Assembly (NCBI GenBank): GCA_044238435.1 | Contig: JBIIDH010000005.1 | Coordinates: forward strand, 3,786 to 67,785 | Reading direction: 5' to 3' | From: VFMC01 sp044238435 | GTDB taxonomy: Bacteria; Actinomycetota; Acidimicrobiia; Acidimicrobiales; Ilumatobacteraceae | DNA length: 64,000 nt | Shown here: positions 34,948 through 43,097 of the stretch, one piece after another | Numbering within the stretch: position 1 is the stretch's first letter | Layout of the letters: every line of letters begins with the position of its first letter | Notes under the pieces: model-generated | What the model was told of the DNA's origin: nothing | The model's database searches: none | Seen by the model: the letters and a program-made list of their open reading frames with translations, nothing else | Position numbers and translations under genes: made by a program

Positions 34948-35556
34948 CTAGCGACCGGCGCGCTTGGCCGGTGCTGCCTTCTTGGCCTGACCGGCCTTCT
35001 TGGCGGGAGGACCGTTCTTCGCTGCTGGCTCCTTCTTCGTCGGAGCGGCCTTCTTCGCCGGTGCTGCCTTCTTCGCCGAAGTCGTGGCGGGTTGCGGGTC
35101 GGAGGCGGCGAACTGGGTGACCCGGCGCACCAGGTCGGCAGCGCCCGAGGCGTTCTCACGCAACGACGACATCGGCTTCAGACCGAACAGACTGGCCGAC
35201 TCGGCCAACTGGCCGAGCGGCTGGAGTGCCTTACTCAGATCGCCCAGCAGGTCGACGGCGGAACCCATCCGGTCGACGATGGCGTCGCCGGCTTTGAGGG
35301 TGCGGGTGACCTGCGGCATGAGCGCGCGGATGGGCGGTTCGACGTCGTCGAGCAGCGTGTTCACCCGCGTCGCGATCTTGTTCATCGACTCCATCGTCGA
35401 GTTGAACTGCTGCACCAGACCGAGCAGGTCGTCGACCGCCTTCTGGAACTGGCCGAGGGTCTTGCCTGCCTGGGCGAGGGGGTTCGACTGGCCGAGCAAC
35501 CCGAGCAGGTCGCCGAGGCCGCCGGCCGCCGAACTGGACGAAGATGAGGTCGACAT
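34948..35556 (-). CDS. Helical protein with a lysine/alanine-rich C-terminal tail, unknown function
   Basis: This 202-residue protein starts with a Ser-rich stretch, followed by about 110 residues of amphipathic helix with heptad-like hydrophobics (LGDLLGLLGQSNPLAQAGKT and LDDVEPPIRALMPQV). The last 45 residues are repeats of A-K-K-A-A-P type, like the basic tails of mycobacterial HupB or of polyester-granule phasins. It could bind DNA, granules or membranes. I do not recognise a family. A leaderless -10 (TACGGT, 35564-35569 minus) lies seven bases before the ATG. Confidence 0.7.
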   Translation of the reverse strand: MSTSSSSSSAAGGLGDLLGLLGQSNPLAQAGKTLGQFQKAVDDLLGLVQQFNSTMESMNKIATRVNTLLDDVEPPIRALMPQVTRTLKAGDAIVDRMGSAVDLLGDLSKALQPLGQLAESASLFGLKPMSSLRENASGAADLVRRVTQFAASDPQPATTSAKKAAPAKKAAPTKKEPAAKNGPPAKKAGQAKKAAPAKRAGR

Positions 35557-35683
35557 GTCGGTCACCGTAGCCGTCAGCCCGCCGGGTGCGTGTCGCCCGA
35601 GTCGTCGGGCGCTGGGTGAACGACTCGATCGGTGCGCAGTTGCGTACCAGGGGTGGTCGCGCCCTGTGTTCGGTGGCCTGCGC

Positions 35684-36337
35684 TCAGCGATCGGCGAGGG
35701 GGGAGCCGAGGCGGCGGGTGACGGCGGCGCGGATCTGCTCGTCGAAGCTGCGCACGTGGGCCTCCACCAGGTCGGCGGCCCGGTCGGCATCGCCCCCGCG
35801 CAGAGCGTCGAGCATCTCGGTGTGCTCGGCCACGGCATCGGCCATGTCGTTCACATCGGCGAGGTACATGTGCCAGAGGCGGTCGCTCTGTGCGTACAAC
35901 ATGTCGAGCGTGTCGGTGAGGAACCGGTTGTCGGCTGCCTCCCACACGATCTCGTGACACTCGCGGTCGATCTCGATCAGTTCGGCGGCGGGCACCCCGG
36001 GCCGCTGGGCGCGCTCGAGCGCATCGGCCATGCGATCCCACAGTTCGGGTTTGGCGCGGGCGCAGGCGAGCCGGGTGGCGAACGGCTCGAGCGTGGCGCG
36101 CGTCTCGTACAGCAGTGCCAGTTCGGCCACGTCGATGCCCGACACGTACATGCCGCGGCGAGGGATGACGGTGACGAACTGATCGCGCACCAGTCGCTGC
36201 AATGCCTCGCGTATAGGGGTGCGGCCCATGCCCAAGTGGGTTTGGAGCTCGTCTTCGCGGATGACGGCACCGGGCGCGAGGTCGAGCCGCACGATCATGT
36301 TGCGGATCTCGGTGTACGCGCGTTGGCTGAGAGACAT
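35684..36337 (-). CDS. GntR-family transcriptional regulator (FadR/FCD type)
   Basis: This 217-residue protein has an N-terminal winged helix (SLSQRAYTEIRNMIVRLDLAPGAVIREDELQTHLGMGRTPIREALQRLVRDQFVTVIPRRGMYV). The C-terminal FCD helical ligand domain has metal-binding His residues in RECHEIVWEA and AEHTEMLDAL. It diverges from a dimethylglycine-dehydrogenase-like gene and an ETF pair, which it probably regulates through the inverted repeat between them. The start at 36337 follows a TATCAC -10 seven bases upstream. Confidence 0.9.
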   Translation of the reverse strand: MSLSQRAYTEIRNMIVRLDLAPGAVIREDELQTHLGMGRTPIREALQRLVRDQFVTVIPRRGMYVSGIDVAELALLYETRATLEPFATRLACARAKPELWDRMADALERAQRPGVPAAELIEIDRECHEIVWEAADNRFLTDTLDMLYAQSDRLWHMYLADVNDMADAVAEHTEMLDALRGGDADRAADLVEAHVRSFDEQIRAAVTRRLGSPLADR

Positions 36338-36345
36338 CGGGGCTG

Positions 36346-36366
36346 TGATATGGTGAAGATATATCA
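36346..36366. promoter_or_regulatory. Candidate GntR operator between divergent genes
   Basis: TGATAT (36346-36351) and ATATCA (36361-36366) form an inverted repeat with a nine-base spacer. It overlaps the -10 of the GntR gene (36345-36350 on the minus strand) and lies about 50 bp upstream of the FAD-GcvT gene, as expected for an FCD-type GntR regulator controlling both directions. Confidence 0.6.
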
Positions 36367-36414
36367 GTCGAGGTGCGGTGACAACCCGCCGCACCGGTCA
36401 CGCCGGGAGCAGTG

Positions 36415-38976
36415 ATGAGCGAAGTCAGCGGTCAAGTCGTCCCCACCCACGCCAAGGTGGTCGTCATCGGTGCCGGCATCGTCGGCAACTGCCTGGTCGG
36501 CCATCTGAGCCGACTGGGCTGGACCGACATGGTGCTCATCGACAAAGGCCCACTGCCCAACCCGGGTGGATCCACGGGGCACGCGTCGAACTTCATCTTC
36601 CCGACCGACCACAACAAGGAAATGGCATTCCTCACCGTCGACAGCCAGAACCAGTACATCGACCACGGGATGAACAACACCTGCGGTGGCATCGAGGTGG
36701 CCCGCGAACCGCAGCGCATGGAGGAGTTCAAGCGTCGCATGACCTCCGCCAAGGCGTGGGGCATCGACGCCCGCCTGGTCACCCCGGCCGAGATCAAGGA
36801 GATGGTGCCGTTCATCAACGAAGACATCCTCCTCGGCGGCTACTACACGCCCAGCGTCTCGGTGGTCGACTCGCTGGCCACCGGCACCCGTATGCGTGAA
36901 GAGGCCCAGCAGCAGGGTGCCCTGAAGGTGTTCGCCAACACCGAGGTGTTCTCGCTCGAGACCGAAGAGGTGCCCAACGGCCTGCCGAAGATCAAGGCCG
37001 TCGTCACCGACAAGGGCCGCATCGAGGCCGAGCACGTCGTCATCGCCTGCGGTGTGTGGAGCCCGCGCATCGCCGCCATGGCCGGTGCCACCATCCCGCT
37101 CACCCCGGCCGTGCACCAGATGGCCGATGTCGGCCCGATCGACATCCTCCAGGAGACCAACAAGGAGTTGGCCTTCCCCATCATCCGCGACATGGACACG
37201 TTCTGCTACGAGCGCCAGTCGGCCGGTTCGATGGAGGTGGGCAGCTACGCCCACCGCGCCATCCTGATGCGCCCCGACGACATCCCGTCGAACGAGGAGT
37301 CGGCCCTCAGCCCCACCGAACTGCCGCTCACCTACGACGACTTCGACCCGCAGCTCGAGCAGGCCATCGACCTGATGGAGATGCTCGGCGACGCCGAGAT
37401 CCGCTACGCCATCAACGGCCTGCTCAGCCTCACCCCCGACGCCAACCCGGTGCTCGGCGAGACCGTCGAGGTGCGCAACCTGTGGAGCGCTGCTGCGGTG
37501 TGGATCAAGGAGGGCCCCGGCATCGCCCAGCTCGTGGCCGAGTGGATGACCTACGGCTACCCGCACATGTGCGATCCGCACGGTAGCGACATCAGCCGCT
37601 TCTACCCTCACGAGAAGACCGAGTGGCACATCAACGCTCGCTGCAACGAGCACTTCAACAAGACCTACGGCATCGTGCACCCGCGCGAGCAGTGGGCCAG
37701 CCAGCGTGGCATGCGTCGCAGCCCGTTCTACGCCCGTGAGGAAGCCCTCGGCGCGGTGTTCTTCGACGCCCGCGGCTGGGAGCGCCCGCAGTGGTACGAG
37801 AGCAACGCCGGGCTGATGGAGAAGTTCCCCGAGGCCTGCGCACCCCGCACCCACGAGTGGGACGGTCGCTGGTGGAGCCCCATCATCAACGCCGAGCACC
37901 TGCAGATGCGCGAGAGCGTGGGCATGGTCGACCTCACGGCCTTCAACGAGTTCGACTTCGAGGGCCCCGGTGCCTGCGACTTCCTGCAGTACATGTGCGT
38001 CAACAACGTCGACGTGCCCGTGGGCCGCAGCGTGTACACCCCACTGCTCACCCCGCACGGCGGCTTCCGCGGCGACCTCACCATCCAGCGCCTCGGTACC
38101 GATCACTTCCGAGTCATCACCGGTGCGTTCGACGGTGGCCGCGACAACTACTGGTTCCGCAAGTACATGCCCACCGACGGCTCGGTCACCTTCACCGACC
38201 GCTCGCAGGGCATCTGCACCGTCGGCGTGTGGGGCCCCAACGCCGTGGCCACGATGAGCAAGATCGTCACCGACCACACCACGGCCCCCTACGACCTGAG
38301 CCAGGACGGCTTCCCCTACGGCGCCGTGAAGGACGTGCTCATCGACGGTGTGCCGTGCACGATGTTCCGCATCAGCTACGTCGGCGAGGCGGGCTGGGAG
38401 ATCTACACCCGCATGGAGCACGGCCTGAAGGTGTGGGACGCCATCGCGGCCGCCGGGCAGGAGTTCGGCATCATCCCCGTCGGCATCGGCGTCTACGCCG
38501 TCACCGGCCGCATCGAGAAGGGCTACCGCCTCATGGGCGCCGAGCTCGAGAGCGAGTACAACCCGGTCGAGGCCGGCCTCGCCCGCCCGAAGGTGAAGAG
38601 CGCCGACTTCATGGGCAAGGAGGCGTACCTGAAGGCCCGTGAGGAAACCCCCGCCGCCGTCATGTGCACACTCAGCATGGACAGCCAACGCTGCGCCGAC
38701 GGCTACGACCGGTTCCCCACGGGTGGCAACGAACCCATCCTCACCCTGTCGGGCGAACGCATCGTCGACGCCAAGGGACGTGTCTCGCGGGTCACCACCG
38801 CGGGCGCTGGGCCGTCGGTGGGCAAGTACCTGCTGCTGGCCTACCTGCCGCCCGAGCACGCGGTGGAGGGAACCAAGCTGCAGGTGATGTACATGAACGA
38901 GATGTATCCCGTCACCGTCGAGCGTGCCAGCGCCACGCCGCTGTTCGACCCCGACGACAGCCGGATGAAGCGCTGA
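36415..38976 (+). CDS. FAD-GcvT demethylating dehydrogenase (dimethylglycine/sarcosine dehydrogenase family), copy 1
   Basis: This 853-residue flavoprotein has an N-terminal FAD fold (VVIGAGIVGN, Gly19-x-Gly21-x2-Gly24) and GGSTGHASNF, where His57 is the likely covalent FAD attachment site. The FAO-type linker contains RSPFYAREEALGAVFFDARGWERPQWY. A C-terminal GcvT-like domain (about 475-850) would pass the released carbon to THF. It would oxidatively remove an N-methyl group, with electrons to the adjacent ETF (gene gap one base). It is the most divergent of three paralogues here. The ATG at 36415 has GGGAG at suitable spacing. The exact methylamine is unknown. Confidence 0.85.
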   Translation: MSEVSGQVVPTHAKVVVIGAGIVGNCLVGHLSRLGWTDMVLIDKGPLPNPGGSTGHASNFIFPTDHNKEMAFLTVDSQNQYIDHGMNNTCGGIEVAREPQRMEEFKRRMTSAKAWGIDARLVTPAEIKEMVPFINEDILLGGYYTPSVSVVDSLATGTRMREEAQQQGALKVFANTEVFSLETEEVPNGLPKIKAVVTDKGRIEAEHVVIACGVWSPRIAAMAGATIPLTPAVHQMADVGPIDILQETNKELAFPIIRDMDTFCYERQSAGSMEVGSYAHRAILMRPDDIPSNEESALSPTELPLTYDDFDPQLEQAIDLMEMLGDAEIRYAINGLLSLTPDANPVLGETVEVRNLWSAAAVWIKEGPGIAQLVAEWMTYGYPHMCDPHGSDISRFYPHEKTEWHINARCNEHFNKTYGIVHPREQWASQRGMRRSPFYAREEALGAVFFDARGWERPQWYESNAGLMEKFPEACAPRTHEWDGRWWSPIINAEHLQMRESVGMVDLTAFNEFDFEGPGACDFLQYMCVNNVDVPVGRSVYTPLLTPHGGFRGDLTIQRLGTDHFRVITGAFDGGRDNYWFRKYMPTDGSVTFTDRSQGICTVGVWGPNAVATMSKIVTDHTTAPYDLSQDGFPYGAVKDVLIDGVPCTMFRISYVGEAGWEIYTRMEHGLKVWDAIAAAGQEFGIIPVGIGVYAVTGRIEKGYRLMGAELESEYNPVEAGLARPKVKSADFMGKEAYLKAREETPAAVMCTLSMDSQRCADGYDRFPTGGNEPILTLSGERIVDAKGRVSRVTTAGAGPSVGKYLLLAYLPPEHAVEGTKLQVMYMNEMYPVTVERASATPLFDPDDSRMKR

Positions 38977-38977
38977 C

Positions 38978-39745
38978 ATGCGCGTCCTCGTCTGCGTGAA
39001 GCGGGTGCCCGCGCCGGGCGCCAAGATCAACATCACGGCCGACGGCATGGCGGTCGACACCGCGTTCCTCGGGTTCACCACGAGCCCGCACGAGGAGTGC
39101 GCGGTGGAAGAGGCCGTGCAGTTGGTCGAGCGCCACGGCGGTGAGGCCACGGTGCTCACCCTCGGCCCGGCCGAAGCCGACGAGCAGCTGCGCTACGCCG
39201 CCAGCCTCGGCGTGCAGAAGGCCGTGCTGCTGCCCACCGACGGCAGCGACTGGGACCCCCAGCGCACGGCGAAGGCCATCACCGAGGCCATCCTCGGCAT
39301 CGAGGCTGCCGAGGGCCCGTTCGACATCGTCCTGTTCGGCAACGAGTCGGCCGATTCCGGTGGCTTCCAGGTGGGTGTGCGGGTGGCCCGGGCGCTCGCC
39401 CGGCCGATCGTCAATGGCATCAAGGGCATCGAGGTGGGCGATGGTTCGGTGCGCGCCCGGCGCGAGGCCGAGGCAGGCATGGAGGTGTACGCCCTGCCGA
39501 TGCCGGTGGTGCTCGGTGTGAAGGAGGGCATCAACCTGCCTCGCTACCCGACGCTGAAGGGGCGCCTGGCCTCGAAGAAGGTCGACGTGGCGCAGGTGGC
39601 ACCGGCAGGCGAGCCCGGCGGCCAGCGGCTCGTCACCCTGGCCCAGGCCGCGGAACAGGTGAGCAACACCGTCATCCTCGGCAAGGGCCCCGACGCCGCT
39701 GCCGCCGTGGTCGACGTGCTGGAAGAACTGGGGTTGCTGAAGTGA
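38978..39745 (+). CDS. etfB: Electron transfer flavoprotein beta subunit
   Basis: This 255-residue protein begins MRVLVCVKRVPAPGAKI, has TSPHEECAVEEAVQL and FGNESADSGGFQVG, and ends with a conserved LGLLK. With EtfA it carries electrons from flavin dehydrogenases to the quinone pool. It starts one base after the FAD-GcvT gene, so the ETF is probably dedicated to, or at least induced with, that demethylase. The stop overlaps the etfA GTG (GTGA). Confidence 0.93.
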   Translation: MRVLVCVKRVPAPGAKINITADGMAVDTAFLGFTTSPHEECAVEEAVQLVERHGGEATVLTLGPAEADEQLRYAASLGVQKAVLLPTDGSDWDPQRTAKAITEAILGIEAAEGPFDIVLFGNESADSGGFQVGVRVARALARPIVNGIKGIEVGDGSVRARREAEAGMEVYALPMPVVLGVKEGINLPRYPTLKGRLASKKVDVAQVAPAGEPGGQRLVTLAQAAEQVSNTVILGKGPDAAAAVVDVLEELGLLK

Positions 39746-40698
39746 ACGTCCTCGTCATCGCCGAACACGACCGGGGCGCGCTCGCCCCCGCCACGCTCGA
39801 GGCACTTGCCGCAGCCCGTCCGTTGGGCACCGTGCACGTGGCCACGCTGGGCGACGCTGCCGACGGGCTCGTCGACGTGCTGGCGGCGCACGGTGCCGCC
39901 CAGGTGCACCAGGTTCACCATGCCCTGTTGGCCGACTACGGCCCCGAGGCCTGGGGCGATGCTGTGGCCCAGTTGGTGTGGTCGCTGAACCCCGAGGTGG
40001 TGTTGGCTTGCGGCACCGATCGAGGCAACGAGGTGATGGCGCATCTGGCCGCCATCACCGATCTGCCGTTCGTGGCCAACTGCCTCGAGGTGCGTCCCGG
40101 CGACGCCACGTGGTCGATCACCCGTGTGCGCTGGGGTGGTTCGCTGCTCGAGCAGTGCGAGCTCAGCGCGGGTCGCAAACTCGTGTCGGTGGCGCATCAC
40201 GCATTCGAAGCGTCCGAAGCGCCGGTGTCGGCTGTGGCCACCACCGAGTTCGTTCCCGAACTCGACTCGTCGCTGGCTCGCACGGTGGTGGCCGAACGCG
40301 TCGAGCGTGCCGCCGGCGTCACCTTGGCCACCTCGCCGGTGGTGGTGGGTGGCGGTCGCGGTGTCGGTTCGCCCGAGGGGTTCGCCCCGCTCGAGGAATT
40401 GGCCGGCCTGCTGGGCGGGGTGGTGGGCTGCTCGCGTGCGGTCACCAACAACGGCTGGCGCAACCACACCGACCAGGTCGGCCAGACGGGCACCCGCATT
40501 GCTCCCGACCTGTACTTCGCGTGCGGCATCTCGGGTGCCATCCAGCACTGGGTGGGCGCGATGGCGTCGAAGAAGATCCTCGCCATCAACACCGATGCCG
40601 AGGCCAACATGGTCACCAAGGCCGACTACGCAGTCATCGGCGATCTCCATCAGGTCATCCCGGCCATCAGCGCCGAGATCCGTCGCCGCCGCGGCTGA
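39742..40698 (+). CDS. etfA: Electron transfer flavoprotein alpha subunit
   Basis: This 318-residue FAD-binding subunit has the hallmark GQTGTRIAPDLYFACGISGAIQHWVG near the C-terminus. An upstream SRAVTNNGW replaces the more usual SRAAVDAGW. It starts at a GTG overlapping the etfB stop. With etfB and the FAD-GcvT gene it forms a three-gene unit for oxidative N-demethylation. Confidence 0.93.
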   Translation: MNVLVIAEHDRGALAPATLEALAAARPLGTVHVATLGDAADGLVDVLAAHGAAQVHQVHHALLADYGPEAWGDAVAQLVWSLNPEVVLACGTDRGNEVMAHLAAITDLPFVANCLEVRPGDATWSITRVRWGGSLLEQCELSAGRKLVSVAHHAFEASEAPVSAVATTEFVPELDSSLARTVVAERVERAAGVTLATSPVVVGGGRGVGSPEGFAPLEELAGLLGGVVGCSRAVTNNGWRNHTDQVGQTGTRIAPDLYFACGISGAIQHWVGAMASKKILAINTDAEANMVTKADYAVIGDLHQVIPAISAEIRRRRG

Positions 40699-40716
40699 CG
40701 GTGGTTGACTGATCGG

Positions 40717-42015
40717 GTGAGTTCCGCACCCGTCACCGAATCGGTCGCGCCCCAGTCGCAGCGGCGTTCGTTGATGCTGGCCACCTGGGGCCTCATGGCC
40801 GCGGTGGGCATGGTGCTGCTGTCAGGCGGCATGTTCAGCACCCTGCTCGGTGTACGCGCCGAGTTGGAGGGTCTGCCCACGGTGCTCAGCGGCGCCATCA
40901 GCGGCGCCTACTACGCAGGCTTCCTGGTGGGGTCCCGCTTCGCGTTGCGGGCGTTGGGCAAGGTGGGCCACATCCGGGTGTTCGCCGCGCTCACGGCCAT
41001 GTTGTCGGCAGCCGTGCTGGGCATCGGCCTGCTCGACCTGCCGGTGCTGTGGTTGCTGCTGCGGGCGGTCACCGGCCTGTGCTTCGCCGGGGTGTACGTG
41101 GTGGCCGAGTCGTGGTTGAACGGCTTGGCGAGCAACGAGTTCCGCGGTCGCTTGCTGGCCACCTATGCGGTCATCGTCGCGGCGAGTTACGGCGTGGGCC
41201 AGCTGGCGGTGTTCGACTTCGACGCCCGTGCGCTCAGCGGCTACGCCATCGCTGCTGTGGTCGCCTCGTTGGCCGTTGTGCCGGTGGCCATGTCGGAGCA
41301 GGCGACGGTGCCCGAGGCGCAAGAGCACATCCGGTTGTCGATGCGCGAACTCGCCCGCATCGTGCCCACGGGCATGGCCACCAACCTGCTGGTCGGCCTG
41401 GCACACGGTTCGATGATGGGCATGGCCGCCGTCTACGCCACCCGCGAGGGCCTCAGCGTGGGCCGTACCGGCCTGTTGCTCGCGGCGCTGCAGCTGGGCG
41501 GCATGGTGATGACGTTCCCGGTGTCGGCCGCGTCCGACGAGATCGACCGCCGCGTGGTGGGTGTCGTGGCCTGCCTGGGGGCCATGGCCGCCGGCGGGTT
41601 GTTGCTGCTCGGTCCGGCATCGAGCCCGATGGCCGTCGTGCTCATGATCGTCGTCGGAGGGTTCAGCTATCCGCTCTACTCGATCGCCTCGGCGTACACC
41701 AACGACTGGCTCGACCCCGAACAACTCAGTGCCGCGGCCAGTCAACTCGTCACGCTCTACGGCATCGGGGCGATGATCGGCCCGTTCGTCGGTGCAGCGT
41801 TCATCGACGTGCTCGGCACGCAGGGCTACCTGTGGTCCATCATCGTGCTGCACGGGGTGATCGCCGTGTTCCTTGCGTATCGCATCCGTGCCTGGCACGC
41901 CCCGCTCACGTCGCGTCCGTGGAGCGAGGCCTCGGTGCCGGCTCGGGCGTTCTTCGTGCCCGCCAACATCGTGTCGATGGGCATCCACCGTCGCCGCCGT
42001 CGCCCCCACCCCTAG
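40717..42015 (+). CDS. MFS transporter, YcaD-like
   Basis: This 432-residue membrane protein has 12 predicted helices. The VYVVAESWLNGLASNEFRGR-type loop after helix 4 is characteristic of the YcaD/UMF-type subgroup of MFS proteins. The start is a GTG 18 bp after etfA, so it may be the fourth gene of that operon and could import or export a methylated amine. No substrate determinants are recognised. The C-terminal tail is Arg/Pro-rich. Confidence 0.82.
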   Translation: MSSAPVTESVAPQSQRRSLMLATWGLMAAVGMVLLSGGMFSTLLGVRAELEGLPTVLSGAISGAYYAGFLVGSRFALRALGKVGHIRVFAALTAMLSAAVLGIGLLDLPVLWLLLRAVTGLCFAGVYVVAESWLNGLASNEFRGRLLATYAVIVAASYGVGQLAVFDFDARALSGYAIAAVVASLAVVPVAMSEQATVPEAQEHIRLSMRELARIVPTGMATNLLVGLAHGSMMGMAAVYATREGLSVGRTGLLLAALQLGGMVMTFPVSAASDEIDRRVVGVVACLGAMAAGGLLLLGPASSPMAVVLMIVVGGFSYPLYSIASAYTNDWLDPEQLSAAASQLVTLYGIGAMIGPFVGAAFIDVLGTQGYLWSIIVLHGVIAVFLAYRIRAWHAPLTSRPWSEASVPARAFFVPANIVSMGIHRRRRRPHP

Positions 42016-42027
42016 CCCCACACCTCG

Positions 42028-42151
42028 CAGCGTTTGTGAGCTGCCCCCTGTTGGCCAGGGTTCCGCTCACAAACGCAGGCTGCGGGCGGGCACCACGATG
42101 CTGCGTTTGTGAGTGCAACCCTGCGATACCCGGGCCTGCTCACAAACGCAG
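42028..42151. repeat. Two spaced palindromes with near-identical arms in a convergent intergenic region
   Basis: CAGCGTTTGTGAG (42028-42040) pairs, with one mismatch, with CTCACAAACGCAG (42066-42078). CTGCGTTTGTGAG (42101-42113) pairs perfectly with CTCACAAACGCAG (42139-42151). Both have exactly 25-base spacers, and the spacers differ in sequence. The arms are AT-richer than their surroundings. It lies between the MFS gene and the convergent MetF-like gene, so it may act as a bidirectional terminator, a REP-type element or a protein-binding array. Confidence 0.75.
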
Positions 42152-42165
42152 GGATTGGGGCGGGA

Positions 42166-43032
42166 TCAGCCGAGGCGGGCGAGCTGGGCCTGCTGCCACT
42201 GGGCGGTGGCGTCGACGTTGTTGAACGTGAACACGTGCAGACCCTCGATGCCCAACTCGGTGCCGGCCTTGCTGAGCGGGGCGATGAGCTTGGTGGGGTC
42301 GTAGCCGCCGGGGGTGAAGAAGCGGCCCATGATGCCCTTGTTCTTCTTCACGTAGCGCACCGACGAGCCGATGCCCAGCCGCACGCTCATGGTGATGAGC
42401 TTGGTGCGGTCGATCACGCCCGGCACACCGATGTGCACGGGCAGGGTGAGGCCGGCCTTGCGCTCGGCAGCGAGCCAGCGCTTGATCTGGTCGGCGTCGA
42501 AGCACATCTGCGTGCTGGCGAAGCCCTCCACACCTGCTTCGGCGAGCAGGGCCTGCTTGGCGTGCAGCGCCTCGTGCATCAACGACGGGTCGAACATCGC
42601 ATGGCCGTCGGGGTACGACGTGACGCCGATGCGGGTGACGCCCGAGTCGGTGCCGAGGAAGTCGCGCAACCAGCCGACTGCACCCTCGTAGGGGCCGGCG
42701 GCTTCGGGGGCATCGCCTGCGACCAGGAAGATCTCGGTGAGGCCATTGGCCTTGCACCAGGCCGCCAGCTCGGCGACGTGGTCGGGACCGGTGGTGAGGC
42801 GGGCCGAGAAGTGCGGCACGGCAAGATGCCCCTTCGCCTGCAGACGCAGGGTGAGCTCCTGGGTGGCAGCGATGCCCTTGGCCGGTGAGCAGGTGACCGA
42901 CACCGAGCACCCGGCGGGCAGGAAGTCGATCTGCGCCTCGAGGTTCTTCATCGGGATGACCTCGTAGCGCGCCTCGGCGACGAGGTGGCGCTGCAGGCTC
43001 GAGGGCGACTGGGGAAGCGGGGCGGTCGACAT
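42166..43032 (-). CDS. Methylenetetrahydrofolate reductase family protein (MetF-like)
   Basis: This 288-residue TIM-barrel FAD protein resembles MetF: PAGCSVSVTCSPAKG near residue 40, AVPHFSARLTTGPDHV, IFLVAGDAPEAAGPY and SYPDGHAMF, with a conserved PVHIGVPGVIDRTKL segment. MetF interconverts methylene-THF and methyl-THF. As the last gene of the corrinoid methyltransferase operon it would work in the oxidative direction, turning methyl-THF made by the neighbouring methyltransferase into methylene-THF. It is 65 bp after the MttB-like gene, with a short 12-bp direct repeat (43069-43080, 43082-43093) in the gap. The start follows GGAACAGGAA. Confidence 0.85.
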   Translation of the reverse strand: MSTAPLPQSPSSLQRHLVAEARYEVIPMKNLEAQIDFLPAGCSVSVTCSPAKGIAATQELTLRLQAKGHLAVPHFSARLTTGPDHVAELAAWCKANGLTEIFLVAGDAPEAAGPYEGAVGWLRDFLGTDSGVTRIGVTSYPDGHAMFDPSLMHEALHAKQALLAEAGVEGFASTQMCFDADQIKRWLAAERKAGLTLPVHIGVPGVIDRTKLITMSVRLGIGSSVRYVKKNKGIMGRFFTPGGYDPTKLIAPLSKAGTELGIEGLHVFTFNNVDATAQWQQAQLARLG

Positions 43033-43097
43033 GGGGTTCCTGTTCCGTGTGGGTCGATGCGTGCGGGTGGGAGAGCGGTGCGGGAGAGCGGTGTTCG

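Noticed and set aside
34948..35556. Histone-like or phasin gene
   Set aside because: The AKKA tail alone is not diagnostic and the helical body does not match a family I can name.
42028..42151. tRNA or CRISPR repeats in the MFS/MetF intergenic region
   Set aside because: The arms pair as simple palindromes, no cloverleaf forms and there are only two units. It is kept as a palindromic repeat.
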